From: Lentibacillus cibarius
GTDB taxonomy: Bacteria; Bacillota; Bacilli; Bacillales; Amphibacillaceae
Direction: 5' to 3'
Assembly: GCF_005887555.1 (NCBI RefSeq)
Contig: NZ_VCIA01000001.1
Location: 2,294,001 to 2,358,000 of the forward strand
DNA: 64,000 bases
Of the stretch, positions 9,499 through 17,782 are shown piece after piece; position 1 is the first letter of the stretch; the number at the start of each line of letters is the position of its first letter. Under the pieces are notes generated by a model. It ran no database searches, was not told where the DNA came from, and worked only from the letters and a program-made list of their open reading frames with translations. A program made the position numbers and the translations under genes.

Positions 9499-10698
9499 AT
9501 GTACAACGAAACACAAATTACTAACTTTGAAAAACATCTTGGTGAGAAGGGTTATTCCGACCTTGTTATTGGACAGTATCTTCGGAAAGTTAAAGATTTT
9601 TTAAAGTGCGATGAAGTACATTTTGTCCGAAGGACAGATCATGAGGAATTAAAGAAAGCTATAGAGAAGTATTTAGTAAAAATTCCATTGTCATCACAAA
9701 AAGGCACTATTCAAGCCGCTCTTCATGCTTATTATTACTTTCTTAGTGGTTACCAAATCTTCAGACGGCTAAATCTTTCAGATTTTGAAATAAATCCGTC
9801 TATTGAGGTTGAAATAGATAGGTTTCGAACATATTTAACTGAAGTGGCCAAACTAAGTGATAATACAATCTTTTCTCAATGTAATACCGTAAAATTATTT
9901 TTATATTCTAGTTTTCCAGAAAAAGACTTTTCGCCAGAAAAACTGACTGCCGATCATGTTCGAAGATACCTAACTGACACACTGCGTCATATTTCAAATG
10001 CATCAAAGAAAACTATGATAGTCAGAATTAGAAGTTACGCAAAGTTTCTTGAATTCAGAGATGGCTTCAACTTAGAGGAAATTTTGAATTTACCAATGAC
10101 ACCGCCTGTTTGGAAACAGGCAAGAATCTCCAAACATCTAACTGATTCAGAAATAGATACCCTTTTTTCATCATATGATCAATCAAATCCAACCGGAATC
10201 CGGAACTACGCAATTGCACGATGTTTAAAAGATTTAGGTCTTCGCTGTTCGGAAGCAGCTAAACTTTCATTGGATGACTTTGATTGGTTAAATGGAATTG
10301 TAACTATTAGACAAACAAAGTCACATTCCGAAAGAAGTCTTCCACTTCATGCTGTTACAGGCAAAGCTATTGAAAAATATTTATTACATTCCCGTCCAGC
10401 TACCCAAGAAAGAATTTTATTTGTGAGATTTAAAAAAGAACCGGGACAGCCGATGGGAACTTCCCAAGTTCGAAATACGGTAAGAGGTGCTGCTATTAGA
10501 GCCGGATTGGAGAATTTCACTGGCACACATATGTTAAGACATACGGCAGCTAAAGAAATGATCAATAATGGTGTTGAATTAAAGATGATCGCAGATATTC
10601 TGGGACATGAATCTATTGAAACAACCAGTATTTATACGAAGATAAACTTCACACAGTTACAGGAAGTTGCTGGAACTTGGCCAGAGGTGAGATCATGA
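9499..10698 (+). CDS. RIT recombinase A (tyrosine recombinase)
   Basis: This roughly 399-residue tyrosine recombinase has an N-terminal SAM-like core-binding domain and a C-terminal catalytic domain. Active-site residues are visible: Arg in LKDLGLRCSEAAKL, Lys in IRQTKSHSERSLPLH, the box HMLRHTAAKEM, Gly-His in ADILGHESIETTS and the nucleophile Tyr in IYTKINF. ATG at 9499 has better spacing from AAAGGAG than ATG 9493. The stop overlaps the next ATG (ATGA), so the three genes form a coupled operon. It should cut and rejoin DNA at the element ends. Confidence 0.85.
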   Translation: MYNETQITNFEKHLGEKGYSDLVIGQYLRKVKDFLKCDEVHFVRRTDHEELKKAIEKYLVKIPLSSQKGTIQAALHAYYYFLSGYQIFRRLNLSDFEINPSIEVEIDRFRTYLTEVAKLSDNTIFSQCNTVKLFLYSSFPEKDFSPEKLTADHVRRYLTDTLRHISNASKKTMIVRIRSYAKFLEFRDGFNLEEILNLPMTPPVWKQARISKHLTDSEIDTLFSSYDQSNPTGIRNYAIARCLKDLGLRCSEAAKLSLDDFDWLNGIVTIRQTKSHSERSLPLHAVTGKAIEKYLLHSRPATQERILFVRFKKEPGQPMGTSQVRNTVRGAAIRAGLENFTGTHMLRHTAAKEMINNGVELKMIADILGHESIETTSIYTKINFTQLQEVAGTWPEVRS

Positions 10699-11654
10699 AT
10701 AGTAATCTCATCTCAAGGCAGGTAGAAGAATATATTTCTTATAAAAGGGGTCTTGGATTTCAGATTAAAATAGAATCTCAGGAATTAAGACGTTTTGCGG
10801 CATATACTGTCTCGATAGGGTATGAAGGTTCATTGGCCAAGGATGTTGCATTCCAATGGGCTACCCTTAAACCAGAATATTCACGGTGGTATATGGCAAG
10901 AAGGATGGAGACAATTCGAACATTCGCAAAGTATATTTGTGTATTGGATCCCATGGCACAGATGCCTCCAAAGGGTATGTTTGGGAAATGTCATGGGAGA
11001 ACGACCCCATACATCTTTACTGAAGAAGAAATATGCATATTAATGAAAGCTTCAATGGAATTATATGCACCTGACGGTCTTAGATGTAGGACCATCTCTG
11101 CTGCAATTGGTCTCTTGTGGTCTACAGGGATGCGTCCAAATGAAGTATGTCAATTAATGGACGACGATGTCGATTTAAAAAACGGGCGGATTACTATTAG
11201 GGAGACCAAGTTTTCAAAAACTAGGATTATTCCTATTCATGAAACCACTAATTCGAAACTAAGTTCATATATAAATGCTAGGGATAAACTAAGGGAGGAC
11301 TTTTCAGACCGACATTTCCTAATTACTTCAGGAAGTCGTAAACTGGCATTACGTAATTTTGAGTATGCATTGCAAGTAATCAGAAAGCAGCTCCTGGCAG
11401 ATAATAAGGAATGGAATAGACGGCCTCCCAGATTATATGATATACGCCATACATTCGCATGTAACACTCTGCTAGGCTGGCTTAAAAACGGTATAAATAT
11501 AGATAGGAAAATACTATACCTTTCCACTTATCTTGGCCACGTTAAAGTAGAAGATACCTATTGGTATCTTACAGGGACACCTGAGTTATTACAGATCGTT
11601 TCTGGAAATTTTGAAAAATACTTTTATGAGGGCGGTGTCAGCCATGGAGAGTAG
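10695..11654 (+). CDS. RIT recombinase B (tyrosine recombinase)
   Basis: This 319-residue protein is the middle member of the trio. It has catalytic Arg in STGMRPNEVCQL, Lys in IRETKFSKTRIIPIH, the box YDIRHTFACNTL (Ile in place of the common Leu), GHV in YLGHVKVEDTYWYL with the candidate nucleophile Tyr. ATG at 10695 overlaps the stop of recombinase A and follows GAGGTGAG. Its last 11 bases overlap recombinase C. Separate roles for the three proteins are unknown. Confidence 0.83.
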   Translation: MNSNLISRQVEEYISYKRGLGFQIKIESQELRRFAAYTVSIGYEGSLAKDVAFQWATLKPEYSRWYMARRMETIRTFAKYICVLDPMAQMPPKGMFGKCHGRTTPYIFTEEEICILMKASMELYAPDGLRCRTISAAIGLLWSTGMRPNEVCQLMDDDVDLKNGRITIRETKFSKTRIIPIHETTNSKLSSYINARDKLREDFSDRHFLITSGSRKLALRNFEYALQVIRKQLLADNKEWNRRPPRLYDIRHTFACNTLLGWLKNGINIDRKILYLSTYLGHVKVEDTYWYLTGTPELLQIVSGNFEKYFYEGGVSHGE

Positions 11655-12651
11655 TGATTTCCAAAGCCTCCTTCAAAACTTTTTCCTGAAATGGATGATG
11701 AGTCAAAAGAAAGTGTCCCCTTCTACTGTTCAAACGTATAAGGATACGTTCCGTATCCTATTAAAATATATGTATGATGAACATGGCGTGAAACCAGGTT
11801 CCATAAACATGGAAATAATAAATGCGGATATTATTATAGGATTCATGCATTACTTGGAAAATAATCGAAAAAACAAGTATAAGACAGTAAACAATAGGCT
11901 TGCGGCAATAAAATCGTTTATGGAATACGTATCCTACGAATGCCCAGAATATTCAGGAACTGCACAAAAGATAAAGGCCATACCCTTTCGAAAAATAGAA
12001 AAGAAGGAAATCTGCTATCTCACCAAGGAGGAAATGGATTCATTACTTAATTCCTGTGAAACCGAAAATTCCGAAGGAAGGCGTGATTATCTTATGTTGC
12101 TTCTCCTTTATAATTCAGGGATGCGGGTTTCGGAAATGATTTCGATACAAGGGAAAGATGCTCTTTTTTCCGATAATGGAAAATGTCATTTGAGAATTAT
12201 AGGAAAAGGGAGAAAGGAACGGACTGTTCCTTTATGGCGAACGACATCGGAGTATCTTGCTGATTTTATGTATGAGTGTGGAATTCAAGAGGATGATTAC
12301 TTGTTATCTGGCAGGAATGTAAAACATTTAACCCGTTCTGGGGTGCGTTATAGAATAGATCGCATCGTTAAGAAAGCAACTGCCATTTGTCCATCTTTAA
12401 ATGATAAAACAGTAACGCCCCATGTGTTTCGGCATTCAACTGCAATGAGCCTGCTCCAATCAGGAATTGATATTTCAACAATAGCTATGTGGCTAGGGCA
12501 CGAAAGTATTGAGACTACACATAAATATATGGTGGCTGATATAAAATTAAAGGAACGTGCGTTAAACAAACTACATGAACCTGAATCGAATGAAACGGAC
12601 TATAGATATCAAGTAACTGATGAAATCCTTCAATTCTTAAATTCATTATAA
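11644..12651 (+). CDS. RIT recombinase C (tyrosine recombinase, XerC/D-like)
   Basis: This roughly 335-residue recombinase has an N-terminal phage-integrase SAM-like domain (SPSTVQTYKDTFRILLKYMY) and a catalytic domain with Arg in YNSGMRVSEMIS, Lys in IIGKGRKERTVPLW, HVFRHSTAMSLL, WLGHESIETTHKY with nucleophile Tyr. ATG 11644 is favoured (GAGGGCGGTG upstream), overlapping recombinase B by 11 bases; TTG 11611 or ATG 11626 are alternatives. The operon ends about 70 bases before the right terminus. Confidence 0.85.
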   Translation: MESSDFQSLLQNFFLKWMMSQKKVSPSTVQTYKDTFRILLKYMYDEHGVKPGSINMEIINADIIIGFMHYLENNRKNKYKTVNNRLAAIKSFMEYVSYECPEYSGTAQKIKAIPFRKIEKKEICYLTKEEMDSLLNSCETENSEGRRDYLMLLLLYNSGMRVSEMISIQGKDALFSDNGKCHLRIIGKGRKERTVPLWRTTSEYLADFMYECGIQEDDYLLSGRNVKHLTRSGVRYRIDRIVKKATAICPSLNDKTVTPHVFRHSTAMSLLQSGIDISTIAMWLGHESIETTHKYMVADIKLKERALNKLHEPESNETDYRYQVTDEILQFLNSL

Positions 12652-12654
12652 TAA

Positions 12655-12779
12655 GTATGTTATGTGCTGAGTCCTATAGTAAGTCGTTAATTTTAAAGTG
12701 CTTTTAAAAGCGGTTGGTAAACTCAGCACATAACTAGGTTAAGTACATAATTTCTATTATGTGTTTAAGAACATAATAG
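12655..12779. repeat. Right end of RIT element with extra palindrome
   Basis: An inner motif GTTATGTGCTGA (about 12659-12670) is followed by the outer inverted motif TCAGCACATAACTAGG (12723-12738), continuing TTAAGTACATAA to 12750. Beyond it lies CTATTATGT (12754-12762), an 8-base spacer, and ACATAATAG (12771-12779), a perfect palindrome. TTAAGAACATAA (12765-12776) is an exact inverted copy of the first 12 bases of the left end. Which of the two right copies is the true edge is uncertain. Confidence 0.65.
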
Positions 12780-13008
12780 AAAAAACTGGCTGTTCAGCAA
12801 CACGGCCAAAGGGGCAACAGCAAGCGCTGTTGTATACAGTGTGATTGAGACAGCCAAGGAGAACGGTTTAAGCCCTTTTAACTATCTCAACTTTTTATTT
12901 GAAGAACTTCCCAATATAGATACATCAGATAAAGCAAAGTTGGCATCTCTGATGCCCTGGTCCCAGGCACTCCCGGAAGAATGCCAAGTACCCAATCAAT
13001 CTAAATAG
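12779..13008 (+). pseudogene. tnpC: IS66 tnpC transposase, 3' part
   Basis: This is the C-terminal 74-residue tail of the IS66 transposase: NWLFSNTAKGATASAVVYSV, then IETAKENGLSPFNYL, ending at TAG 13006-13008. The frame is correct for joining to 9360 with about one codon at the junction. The C-terminal domain is full length, so only the insertion breaks the gene. Confidence 0.88.
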
Positions 13009-13068
13009 AGTATATAACAAATCCCCATCTGATTACAGGTGGGGATTATTTGACGCTTACATTTAAAG

Positions 13069-13950
13069 CGAAATCCGAAAGAAATGGCGGTATGGGAAGC
13101 GGGGACAAAAACCCGATCCAAAAAGTTGGATCCCTATCATAATGATATTCTTTCCTGGCTAAAAGAACATACAGACATGTCAGCTGCGCAGGTTTTTGAC
13201 TGGCTTCAGGAAAAGTATGGATATACAGGGGTTGCCGAAAGTACCGTTCGTAATTATGTTAGAGATCTTCGACAGCATTACCATTTGCCGAAAGTCCTAA
13301 CGGTCCGCCAATATGAGGCCGTCCCTGATCCTCCGATGGGGAAACAGATGCAGGTGGATTTCGGTGAAACTAGACAACAAACAACGAAAGGAGAGGAAGT
13401 TAAGCTTTATTTTATCAGTTTTGTCTTGTCCCATTCACGATATAAGGTGGTGATATGGCTGGATCGGCCTTTTACAACAAAAGATGTATTATGGGCACAC
13501 GAAAAGACCTTTGAAGTCTTAGGCGGAATGCCGGAGGAAATCGTCTTTGACCAAGACCGTCTTATCCTTGTTAATGAAAACGGCGGAGACTTAATCTATA
13601 CAGCAGCTTTTCAGTCTTACCAGGAAGAAAGAGGATTCAATGTATATATGTGTAGAGGGGCTGATCCAGAATCGAAAGGACGAATTGAAAATGTCGTTGG
13701 GTTTGTGAAGAAAAGTTTTGCCAAGCATCGTATCTTCGACAATATTGATAAATGGAATGAAGCGTGTCAAGCATGGATTGATCGTACGGGAAACGGCAAG
13801 GTGCACAATACAACAAAAAAGAGACCGAACGCCGTGTTTCAGTTAGAAAAGAAACACCTTCGTCCGATCCACAAAAAGTCAACTATCTTTCATCAAGATA
13901 GTTCCAGTATAACAGTAACGGTGCGCAAGGACAACACAATACCTCATAAG
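13069..13950 (+). pseudogene. istA: istA, middle segment
   Basis: This continues IstA directly after the IS66 target copy. It holds most of the DDE integrase core: MQVDFGETRQQ (first Asp), EEIVFDQDRL (second Asp) and ESKGRIENVVGFVKKSFAKH (Glu). The frame ends at the 9-bp target CCTCATAAG (13942-13950) where the ISLre2-type element begins, giving TIPHK joined to GNRYSVPIGTY at 15640. After that point the open frame reads into inserted DNA. Confidence 0.88.
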
Positions 13951-15630
13951 GTATGTGTCAATCTTTTCTCGATGTGGTTGTCACACCAATATATTTGGCA
14001 CTCTATTTTTGTACACGTTTTCCGGCTACCGCGCTGTCGCTTGGTGGCCTGCATGTTTTCGTCACGTTCCAAAACCCGGAACCTGACAAAAACATGCAGG
14101 GTATTACCTAAAACTCTTCATCAAGTTTCCTATCGCTGATGAATGGGCTGTATATAAACTGATGGAACCTTCTTTTGCGCCAATCGATGGGCGTGTTGGC
14201 TGATTCAAATACTCCGTCATGCGAACGGTCTTTTCAACGTCTCGCTGCTTGCGTGCGCTTCGTTTTTGGGATGTGAGATAAACATCCCGCAACGTGTTAT
14301 TGAGGATACCCTGTTTTACTTTCACCATAGCTTCACTGCCTTCTACGCTCCAATGCATCCCCCGTCTTTTCATCCGGAAAGAAACGCGACGCTGATTGGA
14401 TTCCATAGCCCCTAAGCCTCGTGCGTCTTCTGGCGGGTCTTCCACTTTCTCACGCCAGTCAAAAATACGATCCCAATTGTGCTGAATGTAAGTTCGAAAA
14501 CCGTTTACCTTTTCTACCTGTTTTGCGTTTTCCAGGGTACTTTCGTATGTATCCAGCCAAAGTATGAACTGTTGCCAATCGTGTTGTTTTAACGCTTTTC
14601 TTATCCCGTCCTTAAATTCACTCTTTTCACCGCCTAATGCCCGATTTAACGCCTGAGCTACATGGTAAGCGTCAAGTTGATTCAACACGGGATAACGGGA
14701 CTGGGAAAAGGCTTCCTGGAACCGTTCAGCTGTGTAGCCCTGCCCGCCATCACTATTTGTCACAACCTGCGTATTCTCCAGCGAATAACCATGGGCCGCA
14801 TATGACTGCACCTCTTTCCAAAAGTCATCAGTCGGCTTCGTTGTCATGATTACGTGTTGATTGCTGAGTGAGACCCGTTTGCCATTTTTGACCCAGCCTT
14901 CATGCATAATCGCATGCCGGACCTCATGGCTTTTCTTTTTCTTTGTAGAACGGACAAAAACGCCATCTGCCTCTGTATATAAATAGTCAACTTCTTTTCC
15001 CTCCGGAAGGGACGCTGCTTCCTCCAGTTCAGCCGCCAGTTCCACATCAGCCTGGGACTGCGCATCTCCAACACGCTTCACGATACTCCCGACTGTTTGA
15101 TGACTCATCGTTACGGGGGTCCATTCCTTCAAAGTTTGGACTGATGCACGATACGTGCTCTCACTAGCCAATTCAGCCACTTTTACCTCCGTCAGGGGAC
15201 TGTATCGTTGACTTTTCCGAAGACCAGCCCACTCATCAAAGGGATAGTGAGAATCACCTTTCAGGTCATGCATTAATGTATGCCGAAAACGAACTGCCCC
15301 AAACGTGAATTGAACCGTTTTCCAATCTTCACGCTCGACAGTCCAGCCCAACTTCTGTTTCTCAGCTTTAATCACCTTATTAATCTGTGTGAACACTTCC
15401 CCCATCTGGGAAGCAAACACCTCATACATATAGAGTCGAATGCTTTCTTCCAAATCAACTAAGTTGTTTGTTTCCTTTATTAATGCGTATAATCTTGATA
15501 TAATAGTTTCCATGAGAAGGCCTCTTTCGAAATGTATTTGCCCGTCAAAGCATACATTTATGATAGAGTGCCTTCTCTTTTTTGACTAGAAAATTGCCTC
15601 AGGTGGCCCCGAGAATTATTTTACACATAT
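13951..15630 (-). mobile_element. ISLre2-type element inserted in istA
   Basis: The ends are imperfect inverted repeats: GTATGTGTCAA..TTTCTCG at the left and the complement ATATGTGTAAA..ATTCTCG at the right. They are flanked by CCTCATAAG at 13942-13950 and 15631-15639 (9-bp duplication). One transposase gene lies on the minus strand. Length is about 1.68 kb, usual for ISLre2. Excising the element plus one target copy restores istA in frame. Confidence 0.85.
14104..15513 (-). CDS. ISLre2/UPF0236-family transposase
   Basis: This 469-residue protein belongs to the UPF0236/ISLre2 transposase family, recognisable by VQFTFGAVRFRHTLM, a TEADGVFVRS core, VTNSDGGQGYTAERFQEAFS and the C-terminal GAMESNQRRVSFRMKRRGMHWS. 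Length is full and no break is seen, so it may be active. It is the only gene of this element and is oriented opposite to the host istA. Confidence 0.85.
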   Translation of the reverse strand: METIISRLYALIKETNNLVDLEESIRLYMYEVFASQMGEVFTQINKVIKAEKQKLGWTVEREDWKTVQFTFGAVRFRHTLMHDLKGDSHYPFDEWAGLRKSQRYSPLTEVKVAELASESTYRASVQTLKEWTPVTMSHQTVGSIVKRVGDAQSQADVELAAELEEAASLPEGKEVDYLYTEADGVFVRSTKKKKSHEVRHAIMHEGWVKNGKRVSLSNQHVIMTTKPTDDFWKEVQSYAAHGYSLENTQVVTNSDGGQGYTAERFQEAFSQSRYPVLNQLDAYHVAQALNRALGGEKSEFKDGIRKALKQHDWQQFILWLDTYESTLENAKQVEKVNGFRTYIQHNWDRIFDWREKVEDPPEDARGLGAMESNQRRVSFRMKRRGMHWSVEGSEAMVKVKQGILNNTLRDVYLTSQKRSARKQRDVEKTVRMTEYLNQPTRPSIGAKEGSISLYTAHSSAIGNLMKSFR

Positions 15631-15639
15631 CCTCATAAG

Positions 15640-16209
15640 GGGAACCGTTATTCCGTGCCTATTGGAACGTATAAGCATGGCGAGACGAACAAAGTACGAA
15701 TTTCACGAATAGATGATGAAATGCTCCGCATTATTAATGCGAATGGCGAAGTTATAGCCGAGCATAAAATCGACCATCAAAAAGGAAAACTTATTCAGGA
15801 TACGAGTCATCGCAGAGATCGAAGCAAAGGTATTGACGCATATATCCAAACAGTAGCTACTTACTTTGGAAATGTTGCACAGGCAACGGCCTATTTGGAG
15901 GAAATTCGCAGCCTCTACCCTCGCTATACTCGTGATCATCTACAGGTGATTGCGGATGTAGCCAAAAGTTCCGAGGGCAAGCACCTGAATCAGGCGCTAG
16001 ATATGTGTATAAACGAAAAATTATATGCAGGCCATGACTTTCGAGACGTATGGACGTATATGCATCGCGAATATGAAAAAACGAAGCCAACGGATACGAC
16101 AGAAAAAGAGCCGTCCTCTAATGTCAGCAGTGATTATGATCAGTATCAACCAACGACAAGAAATGTGGATGAATATATTGGCATATTGGAAGGGGGTCTG
16201 TATCCATGA
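15640..16209 (+). pseudogene. istA: istA, 3' segment
   Basis: This is the C-terminal part of IstA, beginning GNRYSVPIGTYKHGETNKVR and ending YIGILEGGLYP. It is in frame with 13950 once the inserted element and one target copy are removed. The stop overlaps the istB start by four bases, the usual IS21 arrangement. The truncated frame could be translated from an internal start at 15655, but it lacks the catalytic residues. Confidence 0.85.
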
Positions 16210-16985
16210 CATCTACAAGTTACCTTGAACAACAATTACGCTCATTGCGAATGGCGGAAACTGCAGGCAGACTTCCGGAGCTCATTACAGAGGCTGAGCG
16301 CCGGGACGTGTCTTATCAAGAATTTCTCGCAAGTATATTGAATTACGAACAAAAGCGACGGGAGGAAAAACAAATCGAGCGATTCATGAAATGGGCAGCA
16401 TTTCCTTATCACAAAACGCTGGAAGAATTTGATGTTCGAGAACAAGCGTCATTAAGCCAAAAACAATTGAATCAACTAAAAGAATTGACCTGGATGGAGC
16501 AACTATACAACATTATTTTTTTGGGGCCGCCCGGCTCTGGTAAAACGCATCTTTCCATCGCGCTGGGGATGGAAGCCATTAATCGTGGATATCAGGTTTC
16601 CTTTCTCCCGATGGGAGAATTGATACACATCCTCAAAACAACGGAGATCATCCGTAAATCACAAATGAGGAAAAAGCGTATTCTCAAATCGGATCTCGTC
16701 ATCATCGATGACTTGATGTATATGGCTATGAACCAAAATGAAGCTAATCTGTTTTTCCAATTAATCAATGAATTATATGACCAGTCGGCACTCATCTTCA
16801 CATCAAATAAAGGGCCAAATGATTGGGGGGATTTACTGGGAGACCCAAGTATAACAACGGCAATATTGGATCGCATTTTACACAGAGCAGAGGTGGTTCA
16901 TTTAGATGGGGATAGTTATCGTATGAAGCACAGAAAATCTATTTTTGGTGATGAGGAGAATGCAGACGTTTATATGGTAACTTAA
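16206..16985 (+). CDS. istB: IS21 IstB ATPase (transposition helper)
   Basis: This 259-residue AAA+ ATPase of the DnaC/IstB type has Walker A FLGPPGSGKTHLSIALG, Walker B DLVIIDDLMY and sensor LIFTSNKGPNDW. It assists IstA in target selection. It overlaps the end of istA (ATGA) and is intact, but the partner is broken in two places, so it probably has no role now unless another IS21 copy exists in the genome. Confidence 0.9.
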   Translation: MTSTSYLEQQLRSLRMAETAGRLPELITEAERRDVSYQEFLASILNYEQKRREEKQIERFMKWAAFPYHKTLEEFDVREQASLSQKQLNQLKELTWMEQLYNIIFLGPPGSGKTHLSIALGMEAINRGYQVSFLPMGELIHILKTTEIIRKSQMRKKRILKSDLVIIDDLMYMAMNQNEANLFFQLINELYDQSALIFTSNKGPNDWGDLLGDPSITTAILDRILHRAEVVHLDGDSYRMKHRKSIFGDEENADVYMVT

Positions 16986-17050
16986 AAGCCACCATCGCAA
17001 TATGAAATTTGTACAGAGATTTATAGGATCAAAATAAAGGAGTTGAATCG

Positions 17051-17362
17051 ATGAGTAGGTTTACAGTGAGAGAAGCAACGAAATTCTTTCGTTCATCCGG
17101 TGCCGATTGTAATGAAACATTGGTTCAAGAATGGATGAATGATACAAAAACAATGAATATAAGCTATGGAGTTACCAAAAGTGATTTTATTAGCTTTGAT
17201 ATGTGGAACAGTGCAAGAGGAACTGCTTACGAAAACGGAATTAGTGACAAGGAAAGAATTGCAAGATTATTAGTGGAGATAAATGATCTCAAAACAGAAA
17301 TATTAACGTTAACAAAAGAAAAAGAAGGTCTAGAAGACCAACTCGGGATTATGTCTTCTTAA
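17051..17362 (+). CDS. Small hypothetical protein with C-terminal coiled coil
   Basis: This is a 103-residue protein with a clear RBS (AAAGGAG) and ATG. The first half (FTVREATKFFRSSGADCNET and LVQEWMND) could be a helix-turn-helix or MerR-like fold; the last 35 residues are a heptad-like coiled coil (ARLLVEINDLKTEILTLTKE). It lies just outside the right end of the IS21 element. I do not recognise the family; DNA binding is a guess. Confidence 0.5.
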   Translation: MSRFTVREATKFFRSSGADCNETLVQEWMNDTKTMNISYGVTKSDFISFDMWNSARGTAYENGISDKERIARLLVEINDLKTEILTLTKEKEGLEDQLGIMSS

Positions 17363-17457
17363 TAAATCACATATTTACTTATATGAAAGATAGTAAAATA
17401 AAGCGGAATTACGAAATCGCTCACCTTTTCATTTGCGAATACAGAGATGGTAATTAC

Positions 17458-17580
17458 GCAAAAAGTGTCCAAAATTAATTAGCAAAAAGTGTTCAATTTT
17501 AGTTGACAGCCACACGACCTCATCAACTGCTAAACTAAAATGGACAGTTTTTGCTCGATAGAACTGAACACTTTCTGCCA
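17458..17580. repeat. Direct and inverted IS21-end-like repeats
   Basis: GCAAAAAGTGTCCAAAATTA (17458) and GCAAAAAGTGTTCAATTTTA (17482) are direct repeats. Two inverted relatives follow: TAAAATGGACAGTTTTTGC (about 17536) and GAACTGAACACTTTCTGCC (about 17561). Arrays of (C)AAAAGTGT-type repeats are typical of IS21 termini, so this resembles two facing ends with no element between them. No gene is present in 17363-17782. Confidence 0.5.
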
Positions 17581-17782
17581 CAAAATAATCCCAGCTTCCG
17601 TTGTCGGAGCACATATTTTTTAAGTTTTATGCGACATTGAAAATTTTGGAGTGTTTTGTTAGTAAACGAATTTCCTTGATTTACATTAGTATTGCTTCGA
17701 AATGTAATATTAAAGTATATTAGAAATAGAAGTTAAAAAGCCTGCTATTTAAAAACGAGGTGTGTCCATATGAGTCATGAAT

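Larger units (their letters stand above)
9361..12779 (+). mobile_element. RIT-type element (recombinase in trio)
   Basis: Three consecutive overlapping tyrosine-recombinase genes on one strand, bounded by inverted repeats, match the described Recombinase-In-Trio organisation. The left terminus 9361-9388 and right copy 12723-12750 are 28-bp inverted repeats with one mismatch, sharing CCTAGTTATGTGCTGA. Each end also carries an inner oppositely oriented copy of the motif (TCAGTACATAAC near 9431, GTTATGTGCTGA near 12660). The right side has an extra 29-base palindromic block to 12779. Removal restores IS66 tnpC as MGR-(K)-NWLFSNT. Confidence 0.8.
7175..13060 (+). mobile_element. IS66-family element interrupted by a RIT-type element
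   Basis: The left end GTAAGCGTCAGATAAAAC (7175) and right end TTATTTGACGCTTAC (to 13060) are inverted IS66 termini (GTAAGCGTCA). The flanking target duplication ATTTAAAG occurs at 7167-7174 and 13061-13068. It contains tnpA, tnpB and tnpC in the usual IS66 order. tnpC is split by a 3.4-kb insertion (9361-12779); without it the element is about 2.47 kb, normal for IS66. A hairpin with ATCCCCA/TGGGGAT lies just inside the right end. Confidence 0.92.
6995..17015 (+). mobile_element. IS21-family element carrying nested IS66 and ISLre2 insertions
   Basis: Interrupted istA plus intact istB define this element. Removing the IS66 insertion (7175-13060 plus one target copy) and the ISLre2-type insertion (13951-15630 plus one target copy) leaves about 2.4 kb, normal for IS21, and restores a single istA frame. 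The ends are tentative: TGTATAGTTCATA at 6995 resembles the complement of the sequence ending at 17015 (TGTACAAATTTCATA read on the minus strand). A flanking target duplication is not obvious. It cannot move by itself because istA is broken twice. Confidence 0.75.

Noticed and set aside
14637..15074. Open frames opposite or out of phase with the ISLre2 transposase
   Set aside because: They overlap a complete conserved gene and show no own start signals.
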